15,449 nt of DNA from an uncultured Rivibacter sp. (GTDB taxonomy: Bacteria; Pseudomonadota; Gammaproteobacteria; Burkholderiales; Burkholderiaceae), in contig CAMLNA010000108.1 of NCBI GenBank assembly GCA_946481025.1, forward strand, positions 1 through 15,449. The letters run 5' to 3'. A program made the translations under genes and the position numbers. Below, in pieces: positions 6,510 to 13,333 of this stretch (position 1 is its first letter; the number at the start of each line of letters is the position of its first letter). Below the pieces are notes generated by a model, which made no database searches, had not been told where the DNA came from, and was given only the letters and a program-made list of their open reading frames with translations.

Positions 6510-7622
6510 ATGATCTGGATGCGGCATGTGAGCCAATGCAATCGGGTGAGGCTGGGCTTTGCGCTGTGCGCGCTGCTGCTGGCCACCCTGGGCGGCTGGG
6601 CGGCGGCGCTCCTGTCGGCGGCGGGCCAGGGCGCGGCGGCCTGGGCCGTGGGCGGCACGGGTGCCGGCGCGGCGCTCTTCTCGGCGCTGGCCGGCTGGGT
6701 CATCGCCCACAGCATCAAGGAACCGGTCGAAGACACGGTGCAGGCCGTCATTCGCGTGGCCGGCGGCGACCTCGAGACCAGGATCGAATCGCCTGGCAAG
6801 GACGAACTCTCGTGGCTGCGCCACGAGCTCAACTCGATGCGCAAGAAGCTGCGCAACACGGTGCTCGAAGTGCGGCAGACGGTCGATTCCGTCACCTCGG
6901 CCTCCGAGGAGATCGCGCGCGGCAACACCGACCTCTCCACCCGCACCGAAAGCCAGGCCGGCGCCCTGCAGGAAACCAGCAGCTCGATGCACCAGATGGT
7001 CGAGACGGTGCGCAGCAATGCCGAGCACACCAGCGAGGCCCGCAACATGGTGTCGCTGTCGAGCGAGGTGGCCGGGCGCGGCGAGCGCCTGATGCACGAG
7101 GTGGTCGAGCGCATGGAACAGATCAACCAGAGCGCCGGCCGCATCGCCGAGATCATCGGCGTGATCGACGGCATCGCCTTCCAGACCAACATCCTCGCGC
7201 TCAACGCCGCCGTCGAGTCGGCGCGTGCCGGTGAGCACGGCCGCGGCTTCGCGGTGGTGGCCTCCGAGGTGCGCAGCCTGGCGCAGCGCAGCTCGGTGGC
7301 GGCGCGCGAGATCAAGGCGCTCATCGTCGATTCGACCGAGAAGGTCAGCGCCGGCTCGAAGCTCGTCAACGAAGCAGGCAGCACGATGGGCGAGATCGTG
7401 AAGAGCGTCGGCCGCGTCTCCGAGCTGATGGACGAGATCGCCCAGGCCGGGCAGGAGCAGAGCCGCGGCATCGACCGCATGCACCAGGCCATCGCGCAGA
7501 TCGACGGCGTGACCCACCAGAACGCCGCGCTGGTCGAGCAGATGGCCGCCGCGTCGATGTCGCTCAAGGGCCAGGCCGAGCGTCTGGGCCAGGCCATGGG
7601 GTCGTTCCGGCTGGCGGCCTGA
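6510..7622 (+). CDS. Methyl-accepting chemotaxis protein without a periplasmic sensor domain
   Basis: Protein of 370 residues. Two hydrophobic helices (about 13-38 and 44-67) are joined by only a few residues (AAGQGA), so almost nothing projects into the periplasm. A HAMP-like region follows (about 66-120) with [20 protein letters not shown], then the long signalling coiled coil. The conserved tip that binds CheA and CheW is intact at about 213-256 ([20 protein letters not shown] to [14 protein letters not shown]). Likely methylation regions surround [14 protein letters not shown] and the [14 protein letters not shown] return helix. There is no NWETF-type CheR/CheB tether at the C-terminus. 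The ATG at 6510 has a GAGG-type site upstream and gives a normal N-terminus; longer in-frame extensions look non-coding. Without a ligand domain it may sense membrane or cytoplasmic state, or signal through a partner. It ends 12 bp from the convergent neighbour. Confidence 0.93.
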   Translation: MIWMRHVSQCNRVRLGFALCALLLATLGGWAAALLSAAGQGAAAWAVGGTGAGAALFSALAGWVIAHSIKEPVEDTVQAVIRVAGGDLETRIESPGKDELSWLRHELNSMRKKLRNTVLEVRQTVDSVTSASEEIARGNTDLSTRTESQAGALQETSSSMHQMVETVRSNAEHTSEARNMVSLSSEVAGRGERLMHEVVERMEQINQSAGRIAEIIGVIDGIAFQTNILALNAAVESARAGEHGRGFAVVASEVRSLAQRSSVAAREIKALIVDSTEKVSAGSKLVNEAGSTMGEIVKSVGRVSELMDEIAQAGQEQSRGIDRMHQAIAQIDGVTHQNAALVEQMAAASMSLKGQAERLGQAMGSFRLAA

Positions 7623-7634
7623 GCCGCCGGCGCC

Positions 7635-8189
7635 TCAGCTGCCGTAGCGAGGGTTCGCCTGCCGCTTCTCGGCCATGTCGCGCACCAGGTAGCGCACGCT
7701 GCGCTCCCACGACTCGTCGTTGTTGCTGCGCATGTCCACCGACTTGGTGAGCAGCACCCGCTCGCGGTCCACCGCGATGACCTCGACGTTGAAGTTGAGG
7801 ATGAGCTCGCTGATCTTCTGCACCCAGCTCGTCATCACGAGGTCGGCGCCCAGCTTGCGGCCGAGCTGCACCGCGCAGTCGATGCAGGTGTGCATGAACT
7901 CCTGCTGCCTGAGCAGTTCATCGAGCAGCGGCCGCGCGGGCGCGAAGTCGAGCACGCGGTAGAGCTGGCGTTGCGCGAGCTCGCGTTGCAGCTGCTCGTG
8001 GGCGCGCGGCAGGCGCCGCTGCTGGGCGGCCATCACGGCCGGGTCCGGGTTGTGGTGGTGGTCGATGAAGTCCGGCGGCAGCACGGCGATGCTCTTCGGC
8101 GCGGGCTGCGCATGCAGCAGCACCGGCGGGCCGCCTGCGAGCGCCAGCGCCTGCAACAGCAGCCGGCGGCGCGGGTTCGATGGGGGCAT
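7635..8189 (-). CDS. DUF2380/DUF3280-like exported protein with CxxC
   Basis: Protein of 184 residues and last gene of the SoxYZ/MBL locus. The N-terminus (PRRRLLLQALALAGG) carries an Arg-rich, possibly Tat-type, signal peptide ending near residue 27. The mature part starts with KSIAVLPPDFIDHHHNP, contains H100-T-C102-I-D-C105, and ends with a conserved-looking stretch, KSVDMRSNNDESWERSVRYLVRDMAEK. I recognise the general pattern of DUF2380/DUF3280 proteins, which have no established function and occur beside quinoprotein alcohol dehydrogenase genes; which of the two families is closest needs a profile search. The Shine-Dalgarno AAGGAGG sits 6 bases before the ATG, and the gap to the preceding gene is 12 bp, so it is probably co-transcribed. 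The CxxC pair could be redox active or bind metal; this is inference. Confidence 0.8.
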   Translation of the reverse strand: MPPSNPRRRLLLQALALAGGPPVLLHAQPAPKSIAVLPPDFIDHHHNPDPAVMAAQQRRLPRAHEQLQRELAQRQLYRVLDFAPARPLLDELLRQQEFMHTCIDCAVQLGRKLGADLVMTSWVQKISELILNFNVEVIAVDRERVLLTKSVDMRSNNDESWERSVRYLVRDMAEKRQANPRYGS

Positions 8190-8201
8190 GAGCGTCCTCC
8201 T

Positions 8202-9179
8202 TCAGGGTCTTGCATCCGTCGGCGCCGAGGCGGCCTGGCCCAGCCAGCGCAGCTCGGCCGCCAGGTACTGGCGCTGCACGTTGCGCGCATGCCAGCCGTC
8301 GTACTGCGCCCAGCCTTGCCATGGGGGCAGGGGCGCGCGCCGGGCGGCCGCGGCCAGGCCCGCGCCTTCCTGCATCAGGGCCTGCACCTGCTGTTCCAGG
8401 GCCCGGAGGTAGGCGTCGGTGGCTGCGATCAATTCGCCCGGCGGGCCGGGAGCGCCATACCCCGGTACCAGCGTGCGAAGCGGCTGCTCCGCCAGCCGTG
8501 CCAGCACGGCGCGCCACGGGGCGGCTTCGCCATGCGCTTCGAGCTGCGGAATGCGCCCGGCGCCCACCAGCGCGCCGGCGAAGGCGGTGCCGGTCTGCCG
8601 GTCCACCACCACGAGGTCGCCCTCGGTCTGCGCGGCGCCGAAAAAGAGGATGTCGATGCGCCGTCCGCCCGGGGCGACGCGCAGGCTCGCGGTGACCTGC
8701 CGCGTGGGCGCCACCAGCCGCGTGCCGGCCATTTCGGCCTCGCCCAGCGTCTGCCGCAGGCGGCGCAGGCATTCGATGCAGCGCCCGGCCATGGCGCGCG
8801 CGGTGGCCTCGTGCGCCACGATCTCGATGCCCCGCGCTGAAAACGCCGCCGCGCCCATCAGGAATTCCGGCTGCGCCTGCGTGATGACGGCGAGCACCAC
8901 GCGCCTTCGCGTGGTGCGTTCGGCGGCCGCCAGCAGCGCCTCGCCCAGGCGCAGCGAGCCGCCGGTGTTCACCACCACCGTGCCGGCCGGCGTGGCAATG
9001 AAGCCGGCGTTGCCCACCGCGCCGCGGTTGGCGGGCGAGGCGGCATCGAGGCTGCCGGGCACCACGAACACGCCCGGCGCCACCTGCAAGGGCCCGGCCA
9101 GTTGCGCGACGGCCGGCCCGGCGTGCAACTGCCAGAGCGCCAGCCACGCCAACGCGCGGCAGATGCGCCCGAGGCTCAC
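8202..9179 (-). CDS. Quinoprotein relay MBL-fold protein lacking metal ligands
   Basis: Protein of 325 residues with a signal peptide (LAWLALWQLHAGPAVAQ) and a full metallo-beta-lactamase fold. It aligns by eye along its whole length with the intact MBL protein encoded two genes upstream: GNAGFIATP with ANAGFVVGT, GAAAF with GNAAF, LVPGYG with AVPGHG. Every recognisable zinc ligand is replaced. HxHxDH becomes Q101-A-Q103-P-E-F106, the AHTDND His becomes Gln184, the GDLV Asp becomes Ala203 and the PGHG His becomes Tyr241. It is therefore probably not a hydrolase and may be a binding or scaffold protein. A new feature is C134-I-E-C137. The start is a GTG that overlaps the stop of the SoxYZ gene (GTGA, 9179-9176); a longer frame exists but would remove the signal peptide from the N-terminus. 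The family corresponds to the zinc metallohydrolases of the quinoprotein relay set. Confidence 0.85.
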   Translation of the reverse strand: MSLGRICRALAWLALWQLHAGPAVAQLAGPLQVAPGVFVVPGSLDAASPANRGAVGNAGFIATPAGTVVVNTGGSLRLGEALLAAAERTTRRRVVLAVITQAQPEFLMGAAAFSARGIEIVAHEATARAMAGRCIECLRRLRQTLGEAEMAGTRLVAPTRQVTASLRVAPGGRRIDILFFGAAQTEGDLVVVDRQTGTAFAGALVGAGRIPQLEAHGEAAPWRAVLARLAEQPLRTLVPGYGAPGPPGELIAATDAYLRALEQQVQALMQEGAGLAAAARRAPLPPWQGWAQYDGWHARNVQRQYLAAELRWLGQAASAPTDARP

Positions 9180-10033
9180 CGTGCCGCACCCGGGCGCAAG
9201 GTGGTGCGCTGCTCGAAGCGCAGGTCTTTCGAGTCCACCACCTCGGCCGTCAGCTCGCCGCCTGACGCGCTGCCGCCCGGCGTGAAGTAGAAGCGCAGGT
9301 GCGGGTTCTCGCTGATCGCGAAGTCCACGTCGGCCTGCAGCACCAGCTTGCCGTTGTGGCGCACGTCGATCTGCCGCACGAACCACGCGGGCGTGTACAG
9401 GCGCGTGGCCTGGTCCATCACCAGCCCCGAATCGTTCGGGTGGCTGATCATCAGCTGGGCGAGCACCGGGCGGCCGGGCAAGGCTTCGGGCTTCACGCTC
9501 AGGCGCATCTGCCCCAGCGTGGCCTTCGCGGCCTGCGGGTCCTTGCCGGGCGGGGCCGAGCAGCCGCCGGAGGCCTTGACGAAACGCTTGCTCATGTGCA
9601 GCTGGCCGTCGCCGGTTTCGGCAATGGCTCGCACGTAGGTGTATTCGTCGATGCGCACGCGCGTCTCGATGTCGGCGCGGCCGCTGTCGAGCGTGTAGGT
9701 GAACACCGCGGCCAGCGGCGAGGGGTTGTTGTCGATCACCAGCGTCATCCTGCGCACGTGGCGCTCGGGCTTCTGCTCGAACTGCGCGCGCAGGGCGATG
9801 GGCACCACGGCCGCGTCTTCGGCGCGTGCCGGTGCCTCCAGCACCACCACGCTGTCGTCTTCGGTGATCGGCCGCTCGCCGAACAGGCTGGCGCGCACCT
9901 TGCGCCAGCGTTCGTTGTCCACCGAGTTGTCGGCGGTCTTGATCTCGGCCCCGGCGGCAGGTGCGCCGGCCATGGCCAGCAGCCAGGCCAGCGCGAGGCG
10001 GCGGTGGGTGTCGTGTCGGAATGCGGGGTTCAT
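9176..10033 (-). CDS. Quinoprotein dehydrogenase-associated SoxYZ-like carrier
   Basis: Protein of 285 residues fusing a SoxY-like and a SoxZ-like domain. Residues 1-29 form a signal peptide. The SoxY-like part (about 35-160) ends with K153-A-S-G-G-C158, matching the GGC arm on which SoxY carries sulfur intermediates on its cysteine; here the arm is followed by a linker (SAPPGKDP) rather than the chain end. The SoxZ-like part (about 172-275) shows MISHPNDSGL, YTPAWFVRQIDVRHNGKLVLQAD and ISENPHLRFYF, all typical of SoxZ. True Sox systems use separate SoxY and SoxZ with SoxAX, SoxB and SoxCD, none of which is here. The fused form is known to accompany PQQ alcohol dehydrogenases, where its cargo is not established. 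It overlaps both neighbours (ATGA at its start, GTGA at its stop). Confidence 0.92.
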   Translation of the reverse strand: MNPAFRHDTHRRLALAWLLAMAGAPAAGAEIKTADNSVDNERWRKVRASLFGERPITEDDSVVVLEAPARAEDAAVVPIALRAQFEQKPERHVRRMTLVIDNNPSPLAAVFTYTLDSGRADIETRVRIDEYTYVRAIAETGDGQLHMSKRFVKASGGCSAPPGKDPQAAKATLGQMRLSVKPEALPGRPVLAQLMISHPNDSGLVMDQATRLYTPAWFVRQIDVRHNGKLVLQADVDFAISENPHLRFYFTPGGSASGGELTAEVVDSKDLRFEQRTTLRPGAAR

Positions 10034-10998
10034 CGGCTCCACTCCAGTTCGGCGTAGGCGGCCGTCACGTTGCGGCGGTGGAAGGCTTCGCCCAGCAGCC
10101 AGCCTTCGGGGGCACGGCCCAGCCGCTCGACGGCCTGCGAGAGGCTGGTGCCGTCGTCCAGCGCGGCGTTCACGTCGTCGCGCAGCTGCTGCAGGTAGCG
10201 CCGCGTGGGCTGCAGCGCTGCGGGCCAGTCCTCGAACACACGGCCGTGGCCCGGAACGGCGCGGGTGGCGCGCACGCCCGCCAGCGCGTCGAGCACCTGC
10301 AGCCAGCCGGCCAGCTTGCCGTCGAGCACCGGCAGGTGGCCTTCGAACACCAGGTCGCCCAGCCACAGCGTGCCGGAGGCGCGGTCCAGCACGGTGAGGT
10401 CGTTGTCCGTGTGCGCGGTGGGCCAGGCGCGCAGCTCCAGGACGCGTGCGCCCAGGTCGAGCGGCTGCATCTCCTGCACCGCCACGTCGGGCGGCGCCAT
10501 GCGCTCGAGGCCGCCTTGCGCGGCGCCCACGTCGCGCGCGAACGCCCGGCGGTAGTGGGGCTCCCGCGCGGCCAGCGCCGCCGCCAGCCGCGCATGGCCC
10601 ACGAACCGGGGTGCCGTTCCGCCGGCATTGGCCTGCGCGAAGGCGGCGTTGCCCAACAGGTGGTCGGGGTGCACGTGGGTGTTGATCACATAGCACACGG
10701 GCAGCGCGCTCACGCGGCGCACGGCGGCGAGCAGGGCGCGCCCATCGGCCGGGCTGCCGCCGCTGTCGATGACGGCCACGCAGCGGGTACCGACGACGAA
10801 GCCGGCGTTCGCCACCCGCGTGCGTCCCTGGTCGCCCCAGGGCGCATGCTCGCCCGGCAGGTGAAAGGCGCCGGGGGCGAGCTCCACCGCCTGCGGCGCG
10901 GCGTCGGCCGCGTGGGCCGGCGGGCAGCACGGCAGCGCGGCAACCCACGCCGCGCCCAGCAGCATCGCGAGCAAGGGTTGTTGCGGCATTGCCTTCAT
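10030..10998 (-). CDS. Quinoprotein relay zinc metallohydrolase (intact MBL fold)
   Basis: Protein of 322 residues and first gene of the relay locus. A signal peptide covers about residues 1-31 (LLAMLLGAAWVAALPCCPPAHA), so it acts in the periplasm; the CC within it could also suggest a lipoprotein, but the spacing is not a clean lipobox. All MBL metal ligands are present: H108-V-H110-P-D112-H113, H196 in TAHTDND, D215 in WLGDLV and H251 in VPGHG, supporting a binuclear zinc site. The mature part also has C73 and C102. The family is the metallohydrolase set found with fused SoxYZ carriers and quinoprotein dehydrogenases, and a natural guess is that it hydrolyses a group carried on the SoxYZ cysteine. 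I chose the ATG at 10998; a second ATG three codons later is possible. It overlaps the SoxYZ start by ATGA. Confidence 0.92.
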   Translation of the reverse strand: MKAMPQQPLLAMLLGAAWVAALPCCPPAHAADAAPQAVELAPGAFHLPGEHAPWGDQGRTRVANAGFVVGTRCVAVIDSGGSPADGRALLAAVRRVSALPVCYVINTHVHPDHLLGNAAFAQANAGGTAPRFVGHARLAAALAAREPHYRRAFARDVGAAQGGLERMAPPDVAVQEMQPLDLGARVLELRAWPTAHTDNDLTVLDRASGTLWLGDLVFEGHLPVLDGKLAGWLQVLDALAGVRATRAVPGHGRVFEDWPAALQPTRRYLQQLRDDVNAALDDGTSLSQAVERLGRAPEGWLLGEAFHRRNVTAAYAELEWSR

Positions 10999-11051
10999 GG
11001 CGCGCTTGCCCACAATGCACCGGCACGACACCACTTCGGGAAACAGCGGCC
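10999..11051. promoter_or_regulatory. Short divergent promoter region
   Basis: Only 53 bp separate the start of the relay metallohydrolase (minus strand) from the start of the PLP-dependent gene (plus strand). Unless the starts are wrong, both promoters must overlap here or extend into the coding parts, which would favour joint control. TTGCCC at about 11006 is a possible plus-strand -35 box, but I see no convincing -10 partner and neither gene has a strong Shine-Dalgarno sequence. Confidence 0.3.
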
Positions 11052-12437
11052 ATGCACGAGGGGCTGGAGGATTCGTTGCTGGGGGAGGCCGCGCGGCGCG
11101 CCGTGCGCTACCTGCAGGGCCTGCCGGGCCGCGGCGTGGCACCCGCGCCCGAGGCGCTGGCGCGCCTGGCAGAAGTGGGGGCGGCCGTACTGCCGCAGGG
11201 CCCGCAAGACCCGCACGCCACCTTGCGCCTGCTCGACGAAGCCGGCTCGCCGGCCACCATGGGCAGCGCGGGCGGGCGCTTCTTCGGCTTCGTGATCGGC
11301 GGGGCCCTGCCGGCGAGCGTGGCCAGCCATTGGCTCGCCACCGCCTGGGACCAGAACGCCGCCTACCACGCGCCGTCGCCCGCCACCGCGGTGTTCGAGG
11401 CGGTGGCGCTGCGCTGGCTGCTCGAGCTGCTGGGGCTGCCCGCCGGCACTGCGGGCGCCTTCGTCACCGGCGCCACCATGGCCAACTTCAGCGCGCTGGC
11501 TGCGGCGCGCCATGCGCTGCTCGCACGCGCAGGCTGGAACGTCGAGGCCGAAGGCCTCTTCGGCGCGCCGCCCGTGACGGTGCTGGTGGGCGAGGAGGCC
11601 CACCCCACGCTGATGAAGTCGCTCGGACTGCTGGGCCTCGGCCGCAAGCGCGTGCTGCGCGTGCCGGTCGACGGGCAGGGCCGCATGCTGGCCTCCGGGC
11701 TGCCGCCGTGGCGGGGGCCGGCGATCCTGTGCACGCAGGCGGGCAACGTGAACACCGGCGCCTTCGACCCCTTCGGCGAACTCATCGACGCGGTGCGCTC
11801 GCGCGCCGGCGACACCTGGGTGCACGTGGACGGCGCCTTCGGCCTGTGGGCTGCCGCCAGCCCGGCGCACGCCGTGCTCACCGGGGGCATGGAGCGGGCC
11901 GATTCGTGGGCGACCGATGCGCACAAATGGCTCAACGTGCCCTACGACAACGGCCTGGCTTTCGTGCGCGATGCCGATGCGCTGCGCTCGGCCATGGCCA
12001 TTTCGGCCGACTACCTGCCGGCGCCGCAGCAGCAGGTGCGCGACCCTTCCGACTACACGCCCGAGCTCTCGCGCCGTGCCCGCGGGGTGGACGTGTGGGC
12101 CGCGCTGCACACGCTGGGCCGCCAGGGCGTCGCCGGGCTGGTGGAGCGGTGCTGCGCCCATGCGCGCCGCTTTGCGGGCGGGCTGCACGGCGCGGGCTTC
12201 GAGGTGCTCAACGAGGTCGTGCTCAACCAGGTGCTGGTGTCCTTCGGCGATGCCGAGGCCACCCGCCGCGTGATCGCCGCCCTGCAGGCTGAAGGCACCT
12301 GCTGGTGCGGCCCCACGCAATGGCAGGGCCGCACGGCCATGCGCATCAGCGTGTCGTCGTGGGCCACCACCGAAGACGACGTGGAGCGCAGCCTGGCCGC
12401 GATGCTGCGCGTGGCGCGCGAGCAGGCGGCCACGTAG
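11052..12437 (+). CDS. PLP-dependent decarboxylase/aminotransferase-like protein (group II decarboxylase fold)
   Basis: Protein of 461 residues of the group II pyridoxal-dependent decarboxylase type, often labelled glutamate/aromatic amino acid decarboxylase-like. The Schiff-base lysine is K292 in T-D-A-H-K-W-L-N-V-P-Y. D260 in VHVDGAFG should pair with the pyridine nitrogen, H184 in EEAHPTLMK should stack on the cofactor ring, and TGATMANFSAL (about 139-149) is the phosphate-binding region. FGFVIGGALPASVASHWLA near residues 78-96 matches the N-terminal part of these enzymes. No signal peptide, so cytoplasmic. The ATG at 11052 is the first after a run of unlikely N-terminal sequence. The substrate cannot be read from sequence. 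Archaeal relatives (MfnA, tyrosine decarboxylase) serve methanofuran synthesis, which is worth noting in a methylotroph, but I see nothing specific for that. It is divergent from the relay locus and convergent, 5 bp apart, with the mxaD-like gene. Confidence 0.88.
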   Translation: MHEGLEDSLLGEAARRAVRYLQGLPGRGVAPAPEALARLAEVGAAVLPQGPQDPHATLRLLDEAGSPATMGSAGGRFFGFVIGGALPASVASHWLATAWDQNAAYHAPSPATAVFEAVALRWLLELLGLPAGTAGAFVTGATMANFSALAAARHALLARAGWNVEAEGLFGAPPVTVLVGEEAHPTLMKSLGLLGLGRKRVLRVPVDGQGRMLASGLPPWRGPAILCTQAGNVNTGAFDPFGELIDAVRSRAGDTWVHVDGAFGLWAAASPAHAVLTGGMERADSWATDAHKWLNVPYDNGLAFVRDADALRSAMAISADYLPAPQQQVRDPSDYTPELSRRARGVDVWAALHTLGRQGVAGLVERCCAHARRFAGGLHGAGFEVLNEVVLNQVLVSFGDAEATRRVIAALQAEGTCWCGPTQWQGRTAMRISVSSWATTEDDVERSLAAMLRVAREQAAT

Positions 12438-12442
12438 GCGCT

Positions 12443-12904
12443 TCATCGCCCCTCGGCAAGCTGCTTCAGCCGTGCAAGGCCCGCCTGGTAGACGCCGGCG
12501 ATGGCTTTCACGACCTCGGCGTCGTCGCGGCCCGGTGCGGTGACGGCGTGGAAGTCGCCGCGCCATTCGACCAGCGAGCGGCCCGCGCCATCGGGCCGCA
12601 CGTGCAGCGAAGACACGTAGCCGGCCACCGGCAGGGCACCGCCGTCCTGGGCGCGGTAGCTGTAGCCGCGCTCGGCGTCGCTGTGGGCGAGCAGCGTCTC
12701 GACGATCTCGCCGCCGCCGTGCAGGCCCAGGCGCCGCACCGAGCCGACGTTGTTGCCGCGGTCCGCCGGACCGGAGGCCACGGCAGGGTGCCAGTCGCTC
12801 AGGGCGTTGAAGTTGCGCATGCGCTCCCACACCACATCGGGCGATGCCGCGATGGCCATCTTCTCGACCACGGTGTGGCGTTGCTGCGAGTCTCGTGTCT
12901 GCAT
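12443..12904 (-). CDS. mxaD: SRPBCC protein, MxaD-like
   Basis: Protein of 153 residues with a START/SRPBCC (Bet v 1-like) fold: VVEKMAIAASPDVVWERMRNFNALSDWHPAVASG is the typical opening, and VEWRGDFHAVTAPGRDDAEVVKAIAGVYQAGLARLKQ the typical closing strand and long C-terminal helix. In methylotrophs MxaD is a small protein of this type encoded with the mxa genes and reported to help electron transfer between methanol dehydrogenase and cytochrome cL. Those are exported, and here I see no signal peptide, so the name is only likely; a polyketide cyclase-like or general SRPBCC protein is possible. The Shine-Dalgarno AAAGGAG lies before the ATG. It follows the carbinolamine dehydratase gene by 28 bp on the same strand and probably shares its transcript. 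Confidence 0.78.
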   Translation of the reverse strand: MQTRDSQQRHTVVEKMAIAASPDVVWERMRNFNALSDWHPAVASGPADRGNNVGSVRRLGLHGGGEIVETLLAHSDAERGYSYRAQDGGALPVAGYVSSLHVRPDGAGRSLVEWRGDFHAVTAPGRDDAEVVKAIAGVYQAGLARLKQLAEGR

Positions 12905-12932
12905 GTCCCGTCTCCTTTGGGGTGGACGCGCC

Positions 12933-13322
12933 TCAGTCGTACTTGATGTACTTGAAGCGCGGGTCGTCCGGGGTGCCTTCGAGCGCCGACCCCTCCTCGC
13001 GGCCGGGCTGCCACATCAGCACTTCCTCGATCTTCTTCGCGAGGGCGAAGTCCTTTTCGGTCACGCCCTTGGCGGCGTGGTTCATGAGCTTCACCGTCAC
13101 GAAGGCATACGAGACGGTGAGGTCGGGGTGGTGCCAGGCGGCTTCGGCCAGGTGGCCCACGGTGTTGACCACCATCAGCGTGCCCTTCCAGCCGGAGGTC
13201 TTGTACTTGCGGCGGATCCAGCCGTCTTCGAAGTACCACTGCGGCAGCTCGTCGGCGAGCCGGGCGGTGATTTCCTCGGCGGTGCAGGTCTCGTCGGCAG
13301 TCTTCTTGCGCCACTGGGCCAT
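12933..13322 (-). CDS. Pterin-4a-carbinolamine dehydratase family protein
   Basis: Protein of 129 residues. The signature is complete: E60-A-A-W-H64-H65-P66, Y72, H82 and D91 sit at the family spacing, so the active site should work. The enzymes dehydrate 4a-hydroxytetrahydropterin, regenerating the dihydropterin after aromatic amino acid hydroxylation; here no hydroxylase is visible. The C-terminal 25 residues or so (GREEGSALEGTPDDPRFKYIKYD) extend beyond the usual fold end. The start at 13322 has AAGGAG 6 bases upstream and lies 11 bp after the pabB stop. Lying among pabB, an mxaD-like gene and fae, it may act on a pterin of C1 metabolism, but that is inference from position. Confidence 0.92.
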   Translation of the reverse strand: MAQWRKKTADETCTAEEITARLADELPQWYFEDGWIRRKYKTSGWKGTLMVVNTVGHLAEAAWHHPDLTVSYAFVTVKLMNHAAKGVTEKDFALAKKIEEVLMWQPGREEGSALEGTPDDPRFKYIKYD

Positions 13323-13333
13323 GTGTGTCTCCT

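Noticed and set aside
6333..7597. Two long minus-strand frames opposite the chemotaxis receptor.
   Set aside because: The plus strand carries the intact receptor signalling domain; the antisense products are His/Asp/Leu-rich or Ser/Ala-rich with no motif.
9176..10033. A thiosulfate-oxidising Sox system suggested by the SoxYZ protein.
   Set aside because: SoxY and SoxZ are fused here, and no SoxAX, SoxB or SoxCD is present; the partners are MBL proteins typical of the quinoprotein-associated set.
10995..12830. A 611-codon open frame on the minus strand opposite the PLP-dependent gene.
   Set aside because: It covers a gene with clear PLP motifs, runs into the mxaD-like gene in another frame and has low-complexity composition.
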